A stretch of DNA of 64,000 nucleotides from positions 4,698,501 through 4,762,500 of the forward strand of contig OW051470.1 in NCBI GenBank assembly GCA_932521025.1. The letters are read 5' to 3'. This stretch comes from Oscheius onirici. Taxonomy: Eukaryota; Nematoda; Chromadorea; Rhabditida; Rhabditidae. The notes below the pieces were generated by a model. It was not told the DNA's origin, made no database searches, and worked only from the letters and a program-made list of their open reading frames with translations. Shown here one piece after another: positions 1 to 11,393 of this stretch. The position numbers were made by a program, and so were the translations under genes. Position 1 is the first letter of the stretch, and each line of letters starts with the position of its first letter.

Positions 1-704
1 CGAATGTAGGAAAAGGTGGAGAAGGCCTTCTCGGCGAACGCGTTCTTCGTCTCCGCTCTTCTCTCTTCTGACTTTGATTCATTCCGTTCCTATCCCATCT
101 TCTTGGTTCTGGAGATCTTCTGTTTCTGGCTGGAGGAGGAGAATGATGACAATGTCTGTGAACAGGAGTCCATTTTTCCGAAAATAAACGAAGAGAAAAA
201 ACTTACCCAAATATACGCATTTCTTCTGGATATCTTCTATTCGTCTGCTCATTGGGATTTAGAACAGCAGTCATATGATCACGCTGAAATCGGGTTATCT
301 AGAATCGAGAGAAAAGACTTACAACATCTCGTATCTCCTCCTCTCTCAAGATCTCCAATTGTCTCTGTACAGCCTCCATTCTCTCTTGAAGCTCATCCAA
401 GGACGGTGCTTGCTCTGATATATATTTAAGATAAATCAAAAGATACTTACGGTTCATACCAATTCCGTCCGGATTGTACCATCCCGGCTGCAGATACTGA
501 TAGTTGTTGGCGCTGTTTCCGGTTAATGAATTAGCAAAAACAGTTGCCAATTCATTTCCACGATCAAGGCTCTGAGTCAAAGAGTATAAAAACTTTTTTT
601 TTTCATTTTACCTGCGATGAAGAAGGAATGAAGTCATTCCTATTCGATCTGTGAGGTTCCGAATACCTGGAATGCCGTTCATCTCGTCTGTGATATCTAT
701 TCAT
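1..704 (-). CDS. Arginine/serine-rich protein, 5' part (runs off left edge)
   Basis: Five exons join in one frame on the minus strand: 704-612, 571-451, 414-324, 283-207 and 155 to beyond base 1, separated by introns of about 36-50 nt. The start ATG (704-702) gives MNRYHRRDERHSRYSEPHR. A central part contains PGWYNPDGIGMN, then a predicted helix (DELQERMEAVQRQLEILREE). The last visible exon is basic and RS-like (RNRRSPEPRRWDRN, then REERRRRTRSPRRP). The composition resembles nuclear RNA-processing proteins, but I do not recognise a family and see no RRM or zinc finger in the visible part. The C terminus lies outside the window. The gene model is well supported by frame continuity; the function is unknown. 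Confidence 0.6.
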
Positions 705-863
705 ATCAGCAAAAATCTGTAAATTATTCAGCCGAAAACTAGAAATATCCGTAGGGTTGTCAAATTTTCAGAGCAAAAGATAAAACCCAAACGCCACCCT
801 TTCACCAGATGAAACAGCGGTTGTCACGAAGTTTTGCGTACATCCTTCATTGTACAACAGAAT

Positions 864-1208
864 TTATTCATCCAAAAGATAATTGCAGAAATCAGAGTAG
901 CAACAATTAACATAGTTTCTTCGTCTTGTGATCGGATCGTTGTTATTCAGAGCACAATTGACGCTACCATCAATACAACCGACTTCTTGATTCCTGCTCA
1001 CGGAGAAAATTCCAATTTGTTCGGTCACAAAGCGGAAACACGCGGAAGCGCAGAGAGTCATCGAAGGTGTTCTCGGGTCATCCGAAGAACTTAGACCTGA
1101 ACAACAGCTGGAACGGAAACTGAGGAAGATACCTTTGAAACATTTCATGGCTTCTGAAGAGCTCAGGAGAAGGAAGAAGAACAACACGACCATGGCCATT
1201 CCGAACAA
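864..1208 (-). CDS. Small secreted cysteine-rich protein (three-finger / Ly6-like)
   Basis: A single open frame of 114 residues. It begins with a clear signal peptide (MFGMAMVVLFFFLLLSSSEA) followed by MKCF, and has about nine cysteines ending in NCCYSDFCNYLLDE. The terminal CC-x-x-D-x-CN pattern is the hallmark of three-finger (Ly6/uPAR, activin-receptor ectodomain) folds, which are abundant in nematodes. Unlike the second family member at 39198-39769 there is no hydrophobic C-terminal tail, so this one is probably secreted rather than GPI-anchored. No ligand can be inferred. A short intron near MKCFKG is possible but not required. Confidence 0.6.
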   Translation of the reverse strand: MFGMAMVVLFFFLLLSSSEAMKCFKGIFLSFRSSCCSGLSSSDDPRTPSMTLCASACFRFVTEQIGIFSVSRNQEVGCIDGSVNCALNNNDPITRRRNYVNCCYSDFCNYLLDE

Positions 1209-1536
1209 TGTTCCGTAGGATAGTCACCATTTGCATGGTAATCTATTCAAAGACACCCGAAAAACATGGAGATGAGTCGGTCTGGTGTTCTCTAGTGTTA
1301 ACTGTCAGGCAAAGTCTTCTGGGTTAAACTGTCAAATATCTAGCAAAGCTCTCATGAAGATGACCTTTTTATGCTCGTTAGGCATCCGCCTGTTTACTTT
1401 CCTCTCTCCGCCGTCGACTCGGGGCGACTCTCTCTGGATGACTCTTTCCAACCCAGACACTGATCTCCGTTCGTCTTGAGGCAGCTGTTACACGCTCTTT
1501 CTCTCTTCTTCTCTTCCAATCCAATAGTTTAAGAGT

Positions 1537-3785
1537 ATGCGATTCCGACCACAAATTTATCCGAACCTGCCAGATGTCGTTTTGCGTCAAATTTTTAGCA
1601 TGCTCAATTATAAGGAGGTAATGTTTTCAACTGTTCAACTAAATCAAATTCAAGCTATGTGCAATGGAGGGCGTCTGTCGACGATGGCAAACGATTGTCC
1701 AAGCTTTGATGCGACGCGACATCCAAGAAATCACGATTGAACGAGTAGCTTTCTTCTTTGTCAAAGTTTAAAACTTCCTTCAGCTCGGTACAATGTATCC
1801 TTCTGGTCGCCAGATAAAGGGTTTCAAACGGCTTAATATCCACTGTCCGGGAGAATGCTACGACTTCCTCAGCGGCGTTTTGCGCAGGTATGTTTTATGA
1901 ATATCACTTGCAGGAAGGGGGAAGTAAACAGATAAGTGGGTTATTTCTTGAAGAGCAGTTTCTTGATGGTTTCTTCGTCCATGTCGTCGTTTCTTCCATT
2001 GGTGATCCAATCGTAAAATGGACCAAAGTCGTCCATAATAGATTTAATTAGCTGAAATACAAGTATGAGGCGGAAAATAACCTCACGTCTTTCTTCTCTT
2101 TGTTACTCGTTGAAGAAGAAGCGCTTCTTGACCGATTGGTCGGTTTTGTAGGTTTGATCGAACTGACTCTTCTACTCTCCTTGATCTGTTCTTTCTGATC
2201 TGTCGAAATCTGATCACCCTTATCTTCTACATCGTCGGAAATAACACTTTCTGCATAAGCATTGTGTAGTTGAAAACGACCAATTGCTTGGGACTTGGCC
2301 AGTTCTCCTCTAGAAACGATGGAATTCGAGCGCTGAGAGTCCTTAACTTTCATATTTTTAGCATCTACGGTTAACCAACAGGTGCTCCTCGATGGTCCAT
2401 CCAATCTTCATACAGTTCCATACCGTAAAACTGAAATATTCTCAGTTCATTCTCAAAAAACAAACATTTTTGGGTTTGCCGGCCATGTCGGTGGTTGTCA
2501 ATAGTACTGCCTAGTAACGCCCCTCTCCCGAAATGGAACAGATGAAACGATTCAAGAGTACTACCCGGTGCCATCTACTTTACGCAGGGGCAAGACTAAA
2601 GACAACAGAGTTTTCACAAGCTTTTTAACGAAAAAGTGTTCCAGATCGCGCCTCTCAATCTCTCGCATGACTGCCGATCTTGAATTTCTTGCAAACATTG
2701 AAAAGATTTATGTGAACAAGGATGCGAAGAGGAAATACTTTAGCAATGTCGAAGATCTCTGGTTACTGATTGTGTCCGCTCCAGACAAAGTCATCCAACG
2801 GTTCATGTCAATGGAAGACACTCTCTTTAGTGTGAGTGACGTTTCCGTGTGGGTTGAGAAGCTCTTGGCGCTTTGAAGAGCTCCGAGTTGTTGCAAACAA
2901 ACTGACCTTTACTCAATCCACGTTATTAACAAAGTTTTTTTGTAGGAGCTGAATCAATTAACTTTACAAGTACACATCCTGCTTGAATACCGGAGAAACG
3001 TCTCGGAAGTCATCAAGTGCTTCTTGGAACGGTATCCCAAGGCCTTGATCAACTTGGAACTTCACGCGGAAAGTGCTAAATTGGTTCGTTACCGCAGATA
3101 CTACAAATGGTCGATTTAGATCTACGAGCAGCTGGAAGAGCTTCCTTCTCTGCCTCTCCATCGGATAAAGATCATCTGTACCGAGTTTGAATTGCCTCAG
3201 CTCCGTCTGGACGTTCTCTTTGGCATCATGGCGGAAAAGAAAATAATTGCCAAAAACATAACAATAAGAGACTGGAGTCTGTTTACGGATGGTTCAACGC
3301 CAGTTTCTCCTCTGCCTCTGGACACTTTCCGAATCAGTAGTTGTACCATTGAGACGGTGGATAGTCTGGTGGTTAGTCTAAGAAAGACTGCTGAACAAGA
3401 ACTGCCGAAACCGAAGAAAAAGATTGTTAAAAGAAAGAAAGTCGAGGCTCCGACGACTGAGGAGGAGAAGCCACCTGTCAAAAAGAAAGTGGTGAGTTCG
3501 GAATGAAACAGGACAATCAAGAACTTTAGGTGAAAAAGGTGGTGAAAAAGAAAAAAGTTCCGTTTATAAAGAAGTTGGAAATAGCTGGACAATGCAAGCT
3601 CCATGGTCTTCAGTTTTTAGAGGTAGTCATCCTGTTAGTCATTCAACAAATCTTCAGAGAAAAGCTCATACTGAACTAGAGAAGCGTCTGGAAATATCAA
3701 TTCCTGATATGCAGGTTGACTGTTCTGAGGTATCTAAAAAGACCGCTTATAGAAATTATTCGTTTAGGTATACTACTTCATTTAG
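1537..3785 (+). CDS. F-box protein with degenerate leucine-rich C-terminal region
   Basis: Likely substrate adaptor of an SCF ubiquitin ligase. Exons: 1537-1617, 1655-1744, 1784-1887, 2645-2831, 2946-3083, 3120-3491, 3528-3622, 3658-3729, 3768-3785. The F-box is at residues about 8-50: LPDVVLRQIFSMLNYKEL, then AMEGVCRRWQTIV. The rest resembles divergent leucine-rich repeats (EDLWLLIVSAP, LPLHRIKIICTEFELPQL). A lysine-rich linker is coded around 3400-3560. Joining exon 3 to exon 4 gives one continuous frame (phase 2) across a 757-nt intron that contains a complete antisense gene (1941-2486). Other introns are mostly 36-40 nt. The substrate is unknown. The F-box call is solid; the join across the nested gene rests on phase and sense. 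Confidence 0.7.
1941..2486 (-). CDS. Unknown small protein nested antisense in an F-box gene intron
   Basis: Likely start at 2486-2484 (MAGKPKN). The first intron starts directly after that codon stretch and ends at TATTTCAG; two more introns follow. Protein about 135 residues: MAGKPKN-FYGMELYEDWMDHRGAP, then a polar Ser/Lys/Arg-rich middle (SRRVSSIKPTKPTNRSRS, NKEKKD), and a clear C-terminal exon SIMDDFGPFYDWITNGRN through KKLLFKK-stop. The aromatic/acidic ends and basic linker look like an adaptor peptide, but I recognise no family. The whole gene fits inside intron 1888-2644 of the F-box gene on the other strand. The second intron junction (donor GTTGGT) is the weakest part of the model. 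Confidence 0.5.
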
Positions 3786-4000
3786 CAGATTCTGTTAGGA
3801 CTATGACAAATATATTCGGGTATAGTACGGTTAGAAAGTTGCCAGAGAAATGAAGATATTTATTTGTATCTTTAAACTTACAAAGAGCTAAAATATTTCA
3901 ATGTCTATAGAATTTTATCCGGTTTTCAATCGACCAAAAGTCGTTTGCAAGCGTGTTCAGTGTGAAAAGCTCCTAAGTTGCAATACAATCTGATTGAGAT

Positions 4001-5182
4001 ATGGGAGCAATCAGAAAGACATTCAGTCTTCCTCCTCACCTGATGAGTGGTATCTTTTTTCTGTTCTGGTCTCATGAAAAGGTATTTTTAGGCTGGAACT
4101 GGTTTCAGCTTGTGAACAACAGTCTGGCTTATGCTTCGAACATACTTTTCTCCTCTCTCGTCCTAAGCGGTCTCGTCAACGAAAAGTCTCATTTTCGGGG
4201 TGTTAAATCAGCAGTAGCTAGTCTTGCCTTCTCCAATTTGGTGATAGGGCTACTCGACCTTTCCACATTTCCGGTAGAGTCAAGCAAAGTCATTATACTC
4301 TCGAATAGATCTACGTGGCTCCTCCTGGAAAGTTGACCTTTCTTTTCGGACAGTACTATCCCACCTGGCTAACTCTGAATCTTTTCAAAATGTCTGATGT
4401 TATGGAACGAGCTTCGAACTGTCTTTTGGGAGTCGTCTTCTTGTACAGGACAATTGTCGCCACAAAGTAGCAGTTCTTTTATTTACGAACAGAAGAAAGT
4501 ATAATTTAGGGCTGTGACAAATCCCAGACTATTTTTCTCCATCAGTACCCCGATAGCAATCGTGCTTCCTATTCTTCAAACCATTCTCTTCAAGAAATAC
4601 AGCTTGACCTACGAAGAGGCTTGTGACTACTGGTGTTTGGATAAACTGGACGAGGAGAGGGTTCAAAGCGGAATTTGGAGATGGGTTCTTACGGAAGAAG
4701 GGGACATTCTGACTACCTCTATAATAGACGCCTGTTATATGATTTCCGTGGCTGCTATTGGAGTCATTTGTTGCTTCAAAATAAGCCATTTCTATCGATC
4801 GGCAGACTTTTCCGAACGAACCAAAAAACTTCAACGAGATCTCAATCGAGGAATGTGTCTCATGGTCAAAAAGAAGTCGAATCACAAATTAGAGTCTTTT
4901 TCAGATAGCTGTTCATCTCTGCATATTCTATCCCTATATTCTGGTAATTTTCTACTTGATCAAAAAAGATATTCACATCGAACTCGAAATAACTATAGTA
5001 AGTTTAGAAAGATTCTTTGAAAGACATTTTAGGGAATGATGATCGTCCAGACATGGCAAACTCCGCTCATCTCTTTGGTTCTTTTGTTTTCTGTCCGAGC
5101 GTTCATTTGTCTGCCCTTCAAACGACGAAACAGAAAAGTGTCCCAGGAGAGAAGAACTACGGTCACCTTTGTCCATGCATAA
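4001..5182 (+). CDS. Seven-transmembrane receptor, nematode serpentine type
   Basis: Multi-exon gene with introns of about 35-45 nt. ATG at 4001 (MGAIRKTFSLPPHLMSG, joined to WNWFQLVNNSLAYASNILF). Hydrophobic segments follow in order: NILFSSLVLSGLV, VASLAFSNLVIGLLDL, ASNCLLGVVFLYRTIV, TPIAIVLPILQTILF, IIDACYMISVAAIGVICCF, IAVHLCIFYPYILVIFYLI and TPLISLVLLFSVRAFICLPF, then a basic tail ending TTVTFVHA-stop. The arrangement matches chemoreceptor-like serpentine receptors known from nematodes, although I cannot name the subfamily. It converges on the minus-strand gene ending at 5203, with only 20 bp between the two stop codons. One possible extra intron near EKSHFRG is unresolved. Confidence 0.65.
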
Positions 5183-5202
5183 CAACTATTTTGAGGCCTT
5201 TA

Positions 5203-5813
5203 TCATTCTTCTCCTTCGTCAATACTCTTCCTCTTCTTTTCCGCGTTTTCCTTCAGCTGAGCGAATGGTCCACTCGAACCGTTTGAGATTAAACTAGACC
5301 GACTGGCAGTTTTTTTCGGAGCTCGAGAAGCAGCATCCGACTCTCTGGTCGTTTTCTTCAGATTCGAGTCCTTGGTAATGTCAACAATGCTGCACATCAC
5401 ATGGGCCGTCTCGTACAGACTGAATCCCTAAAAAAAATTCAACTTTCAAACGAAGAAAAACTCACAACAGCGTCCTTGTTGATATCGTGACTTCTGGTGA
5501 CTTCCTTTTTCGCAATTTTCTGGAACAAATGAATTCCGTCCTTGTCCTTATTCTCCGATCTCGTTTCCACCTGTGGAGAATATTCTGCGAAAACATAAAT
5601 TATTCTCTTCCGATTGTACTCACTGGCTTCTCTCCGCTCGTCCACCTTCATCTGTTTCATCTCCTTTCCCAACTTTTTCTCGTCCAACTCGTCAAACTTG
5701 AGATCTTTGTCGGTTTTCTTCTGAAATCTCATTGACGTCTTTCTCACATAAAATTGATAGTTCTCACGAAACTGAACACGTTTTTCCATGAGGTAGTAAA
5801 TGCACCCTTTGAA
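5203..5813 (-). CDS. Unknown lysine-rich protein (3' exons)
   Basis: Three exons give a continuous reading from MEKRVQFRENYQFYVRKTS (ATG 5789) through KKTDKDLKFDELDEKKLG, KYSPQVETRSENKDKDGIH and GFSLYETAHVMCSIVDITKD to KKRKSIDEGEE-stop (5205-5203). Introns are 40-50 nt. The charged N-terminal half suggests a helical, probably nuclear or cytoskeletal protein; no domain is recognised. The coding frame stays open upstream to an acceptor at 5814-5816, in phase with a candidate exon at 6330-6485, so the true start may be further right and MEKRV internal. It converges on the receptor gene at its left. Confidence 0.5.
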
Positions 5814-6329
5814 CTATTATAGCACTAAACTTTATGTTGGCTCTTAATTGGATTCGCTGTTCGATGGCCGTTCAGAAGTACACGTTCGAGCAAAAACACA
5901 ATTGAATTTGGCGCGGTCTAGGAAAATGGTCCGACAACAGTTATTTTCATGTTTTTGTAGCCCCAGTGGAATGGAAAACACTAACAGGGCCGCGAAAACA
6001 ACATTTGTAGGGGCTCTTTTGAATACAGAAAGCTTGGAGTACTGTACTTATGCTAGCTGAGTTCTGAGTGCTGAGTATTGAAACGTCTTGAATTCGAATT
6101 TGAATTCGCGACTGTCTGGAAATTATCTCCAGTCAGAAACAATTAGCCTTCCCACTCACAACGTGTCCAAACTTGTTACACCCAAGTATGTGGACAACTC
6201 TTTTTTATTTTGAACAAGAGAGACATCTCAGTTTTGTATGAACCGTTTGTGAATTTTGAAATGTTTATTTTGAAATACCAATGAATTTTGTTCGAGAAAA
6301 GGCAGCGGATAAAATGTCAAAAGACTCAC

Positions 6330-6485
6330 TTTGGTGGATCCCTTCTTGTCCTTGGTTCTGCCAACATGTTCGGAGAACATTAGAAACTGCCGCTGCCAAT
6401 GAGTAGGAGACCCACAATCTTGTCCGCCCGCCTGATTACTTGCCGTTGCCTGGCCGACCCGCCAAGGAAACAGCCTCTCGGAGAA
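6330..6485 (-). CDS. Candidate upstream exon of the 5.2-5.8 kb gene
   Basis: Exactly 52 codons lie between a good acceptor (TCTTCCAG) and a good donor (AAA followed by GTGAGT) on the minus strand: FSERLFPWRVGQATASNQAG to GRTKDKKGSTK. It ends in phase 0, and the next acceptor downstream (5814) opens phase 0 into FKGCIYYLMEKRVQF, so joining them across a 516-nt intron is possible. The frame is also open to the right as far as 6560 (MYLQMCNFLLKK). No family is recognised. It could instead be an independent small gene. Confidence 0.3.
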
Positions 6486-6596
6486 CTGGAAGACGGAACC
6501 AGAATAATTTTTTATTGACCAGATTTTTTTCAAAAGGAAATTGCACATTTGGAGATACAAAGGAATAGATTTTGATTATACAGTGAGAGTAAAGCC

Positions 6597-6809
6597 ATGG
6601 CCGAGAATCCAAAGCACCGAGGGGTTATTACATTATTAGGAAGAGATCCAGCCGCCTACAAGACTAGTGGAGAGACCCGTGTCCGACTAACAGGCAAGAA
6701 AAAGCTGAAACAAAGCAAGTACTCAATGATCCTCATCGTCGTGTTTCTTCTCAGGAATCTAAAGAAACTTTGCTTTGCTTCTTGGCATGGCCTACATGTT
6801 CTGGTATAG
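6597..6809 (+). CDS. Possible short basic protein overlapping the 3' end of the cyclase gene
   Basis: ATG 6597 follows an acceptor-like TTATACAG. The reading is MAENPKHRGVITLLGRDPAA then YKTSGETRVRLTGKKKLKQS. A canonical 36-nt intron (6719-6754, GTACTC to TTCTCAG) keeps the frame and gives a tail of about 17 residues ending before TAG at 6807-6809. The second exon is antisense to the last coding exon of the adenylyl cyclase (6939-6751). The intron and the start context are the only evidence. It may be non-coding or a 5' exon of a longer transcript. Confidence 0.3.
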   Translation: MAENPKHRGVITLLGRDPAAYKTSGETRVRLTGKKKLKQSKYSMILIVVFLLRNLKKLCFASWHGLHVLV

Positions 6810-9800
6810 TATGAACTTCTCCTTTCCTTCCAAGAACAAGGTAAGTGTCCATCCCGCCGTCTACTCCTTTCACATCGATGTGAGCACGGAACTTGAAGTC
6901 GTAGCGGTCAAGAAGAAGGTCACGAGTATATTGAGAAACCTACAAGTTTGTAGTTAACTACTCAAAGGACGCACCTGAATACGTCCTGTGACTCCAGTGG
7001 AATACATTCGGGAAGCAATGTTGACAGTGTCACCCCAGATGTCGTAGTAGAGTTTGGTTGTTCCGATAACTCCTGCCGTTACCGGTCCAATGTTTAGACC
7101 AAGTTTCATGACAAAGGCGAAATTGATGAGGTCTTGGTTGAATTGTTCCAAGGTGTGTTGAACGGCAAGAGCAAACTCGACCATCTGATAAAGATGTTCT
7201 TTTGGATGTTGCATGTTCCTTTTCGCCTCAGGATTGAGACCACTAGCAGCCATATATGCGGCTCCGATGGTTTTGATCTTTTCGATGTGACTGAATTCGG
7301 GACGATCGAGAAGTTCGTCAATGTCACCGATGATCTCATTCAAGACACGCAGGAACTCTCTTCCTCCTTCAAAGTTCTCCTCATACATGTCATTCCAGTT
7401 TGTGATCGAAGCAAAGACAACAGCCACCGACTCGTGATTCTCGCTGTACTTGGTATCGTTCTTCAGACTCTCCACAGCATGGGCAGGAATGACGTTGTTC
7501 AACAGCCAGTCGGCCTGATCTCTGACAATTTGCATCCGTTGAGTGTCGCGACGAGCTTGAACATCTCCAAAGAAGGACATTCGGAACGCGGCTTCAAATT
7601 GGTAGTTGAGAAAGCCGATGAGGATGACAGACAGCAGGACGTCGAGAATAATTTCTGGAAGGAAGAGAGGACTTCCGAAGCTGGCAGTCGCCATGTGAGC
7701 AGCCAAAGTACTGTTCGAGTCGCAGAGAAGAAGCATATCGGAATCGGACAAATTGTGCTGACAGAGATAGACAGCCATGATGTGAATACAACCGACAACA
7801 AAGCACTGAAACATGGTTCAATTGAAAAAGACAAAGAAAGTTACCTGAACCGTCTTTGGCCAAGCTCCAAGCTGCGAAAAATTGCAGTGGGCGAAGAGAG
7901 CCAAGGTCATGATGAAGGAGAAGACAAGTCTTGGTCTTAGAAGAGCCAAATCGGGGCAAGTGTTCATACAGAATGGCATAACACAGATGGCAACTCCGAC
8001 TGGCAGAGCTATCAGAACAGCTCCGATAATATGACGAGGTTGCCACAGCTGGACGCAAGGAACTACGGTAGTTCGTCGAAGTTGGGGAATACCTGAAGTT
8101 TGGAGTTTATTGAGATTTTATTTGAAACATTCCGATGAAAGCGACGGAAGCGAGAACGAGTACAGTAGCCAGAGAAAAGTACACCCAAAAAGGGACCGGA
8201 GGGGGTTTCCAATAGACAAAAACGACGGCCGAGGTTAGAAAGAAGAGAAGAGCGGAAACGAGAATATCTGAAATTCGGCATAAGACAAGACAATATAAGG
8301 GGCTACCAATAAAGACTCCCGAGTATCTGTACTGCGAATCGGACTTCTGACTACGCTGTGTTTCCTGATGAAGAGCGATTACACTGTGCTGAGACTTGCT
8401 CTTGTTGTCAGAATCGCCCGTGAAATGAGCTCGATACTCGTTTTCGACGTCTTTCTCGTTAAATCTCAAGGTCCACTTGTTCAAACTCTCGTGATGATCC
8501 CAGAATCCCTTGTCGAAACCGACGTCTCCTTGGCTGATGACCATCGCTAGCCGTTGGTCGAAATCCTTGTTGTCAGTATCGAATCTAAAAGAGACTAGGC
8601 ATTGTACGATAAAAACCAACCTGGTCAAGGAGGCGGCATTGTGATGATGACTGATGGCTGTATCGAGCCCTCCGACTGAATTGATATCACTACAGGCGTC
8701 TTGAAGACCACTGCTCCGACTCCCTTTGATACTGTTACTTCTAACACTAGCACTTTCTTCTGTCGAAGCTTTTGGGGTGGCCATCTCGTGGTAAGAATTT
8801 CTCGTTTCTGGACTACTTCCATGGAATGCATCGGTGGCCAGAGCTTGAAGGGAAGTCGACTTTCTGTTGTCTTCCATCACACAAATCGAGTTGGATTCCT
8901 TGGTCAGAAGTTGAGTCGAACGATTGCGATCTGCTAATTTCATTCGAAGAGACCCAGAAGAACGGTTACCCGGCATTTTCAGTCGACCAGCCAACTTCTG
9001 AAAAATATTTTGAAGGGTTCAAAAAGCGATTTACCTGTTTGAGAGTAACCTTTTTGAAACTTCCTCTATTGAGAGTCTGTTCGGATCCGACTTCGTCTTC
9101 CTTACTCTGAGTTCTTTCGACTTTTCGTCCCTTGACAAAGAATGTCTTCATGGGTTGCGGTTTGACCCGACGCTCGGATCCTTGTACTTGAACTCGATAT
9201 GGCCCTGAAAGAGGTGATATTTGCTCAAGACGCAATTTGTCCCACTAACCCGTATAGTCATCTCCTTCTTCGAGAAGGTAATCATCAGTCAAATACTTGG
9301 CTGTCGCTTCAGAGACATGTACTCGACCAGCTTGACCACTGCTTTCCATCTCGTTTGCAAGAGTCACATCGTTGGAAAACACGTCGAACTTGAACCGCTT
9401 CGTCCCGACCATTCCGCACATTACCTGAATTCTCAAAGTTGATTGTCAGGTTGAATTGTTACTTTTCCAGTATGGATACCGACTCTCATGTTGACCTCTT
9501 GACCACGGTCCAAATCGAACTGAGCTATGGCGACAATCATCTCGAGACCCATTTCGACTGTTCTTCTGGCATGATCTTCACATGGTTCTGGACATCCTGC
9601 CACACAGTAGTAGCAGTCACCAAGTGTACTGATCTTTTCCAGACCAATGTGTTTGGCCAGGTTATCGAAACGGCCGAAGAGGTCGTTGAGGAGGTTGACC
9701 AACTCGTCGGCAGATTTGTTCGAAGACATTTTCGTGAATCCGGCAATGTCTGCGAAGAGAATGGAAACATCTGTCATCAGATTCATTGTGAATGGACGGA

Positions 9801-11393
9801 ACTTTCGGTGTTCGATTATACTTTGGGGAAGAGTTCCTGAACAGTTCTTTCTTTATTCTGGGAGAAAGTCTCGCCAGTCTCACATGATCAAAGAACTTTT
9901 TATGGTTTATAGTCTGAGAAAGACGATTATAAGAGAAAAAAGTTGTCAGACTATTGTTTGAGGAGCATGAAAAACATACCAGCTTCCAAGTTTGTTGTTC
10001 CATTGCTCGTCCGACAGGCCGAATCCTGACTGGCGGAAGGTCTTCTCAGTTCCGACGCGTCTTTCAACAGTTCGTCGGCTACCTAATACCATAATTTGTA
10101 GGGAATTGTAAGAAAAAAACCTTTTTGGGCATGACAGACTGAATCATGTGATCCTTGAACATGGTCTCCATCTCGAGATCTTTTCTGGCCAACATGGACT
10201 GTCCAACTTTGAGGAAAGTCTTCCGTTGACGCACCTGAAGGTCATCCAAATTACCAGACAAAGATAAAAGACTACTTGAGTCAGAATGAAGAGATGGATT
10301 CCGAGAAGATGAACTCCAACATGAAGAATAACCTTGACCCAGGGCAATTGCTCTGCCCATGCTCGATCAGACAATGTCTCGTAGAAGAACGAGTAAGACA
10401 GACCGATGAAGAGACACAGATACAGAGGTAGTGGTATCACCGTGTAGATCAAGAGTACAACCTGAAACTATGAGTAATTCTGGTCTGAGTGCTCTCAGTA
10501 AATTAGACTTTTACGATCCAGCTGATCCTCTATTTAATCTGAGCATTTCTGGTGCAGAGCCGAGGGGACAAGTATTGATCACCGGAGAGACTTCGGGGAT
10601 TTAGATGTCCGAAGATGCGCTTCGGATTATTAGGAGCCAAGGATTGAGCCCATACTTTGTTCACGAAAACATTTTTTGAACCCACTACTATAAATTCGTC
10701 TTCCATTACTCTGCTGTCAGTCGATAAATAAAGCCTAGCGACAGCTGGTCTCTCTCGCCCCGAGAACATAACAGACACATGAGTCCGGGAGAAGCCAAAC
10801 GATAAACTAAACCACCTGGAAGCTGGTGACGAGTCCGGTCACGGGAGTCATGAACACGTCTTTTGAATCGGCCGAGAAGATGACCAGGGTGACGAGACAA
10901 ATGAGGAATGTACAGAGAAAGGAGGATGGCATGTAGAAGCGTTGATATTGTGTGCTGAAGAGGGTAAAGAAGAGCATTCCTGTACAGATGGCCACCAGAA
11001 CCAAAGCAGTTAGCTGAAATTTGCCTCTTATGCTTAAAATATATAATTTCTGCTTCAACGAATTCAAATTTACGCGCGGGTTGATGAAGCCAGTTAACTC
11101 ACAAATGTTTGAGGAGTAGTCTTGTTGAAGAAGGTCAAGTAGAGTAGCCATGCCAATGCAACAAAACTGATATAGATGAGTCCGGCTCGGAATCGGTCTC
11201 TCAGCTGACTGAAACTACACTTCCAGTACTGTGCTTCGAGCGTAGGCGAGCGGAACTGTGGATTCCACCATCGTGCCGAAGCTCGTTCGAAGAGTGGAAC
11301 ACGACGAGGACTGCTGCTGTGCGCACGGACTCCTCGTGAAGAATCCCCGGGCGCAGCGAGCGCCGGCGTCCGCTCGCCCGGCTCGTCTTCCAT
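6751..11393 (-). CDS. acy-1: Membrane adenylyl cyclase, ADCY9 type (nematode acy-1-like)
   Basis: Makes cAMP from ATP at the plasma membrane, normally under G-protein control. The exons cover a complete class III cyclase: cytoplasmic N terminus with VPLFERASARWWNPQF (very like human ADCY9); a first six-helix block; then FLKVGQSMLARKDLEMETMF; and the C1 catalytic domain with SILFADIAGFTKM, EKISTLGDCYYCVAGCPEP and NMRVGIHTGK, which supplies the metal-binding Asp residues. A Ser-rich linker follows, then a second membrane block, and the C2 domain with QADWLLNNVIPAHAVESL, EKIKTIGAAYMAASGLN and LYYDIWGDTVNIASRM. It ends HIDVKGVDGGMDTYLVLGRK, then SLDS-stop. The join at about 8093-8140 between two membrane exons is out of phase by eye and unresolved. 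Most introns are about 38 nt; one is 344 nt (10815-10472). Confidence 0.92.

Noticed and set aside
1766-1783. 18-nt intron in the F-box gene
   Set aside because: Also keeps frame, but a donor at 1745 gives a 39-nt intron of normal size.
7134-7940. 268-codon plus-strand open frame
   Set aside because: Exactly antisense to adenylyl cyclase catalytic exons; no splice logic or motif. A shadow of strong codon bias on the other strand.
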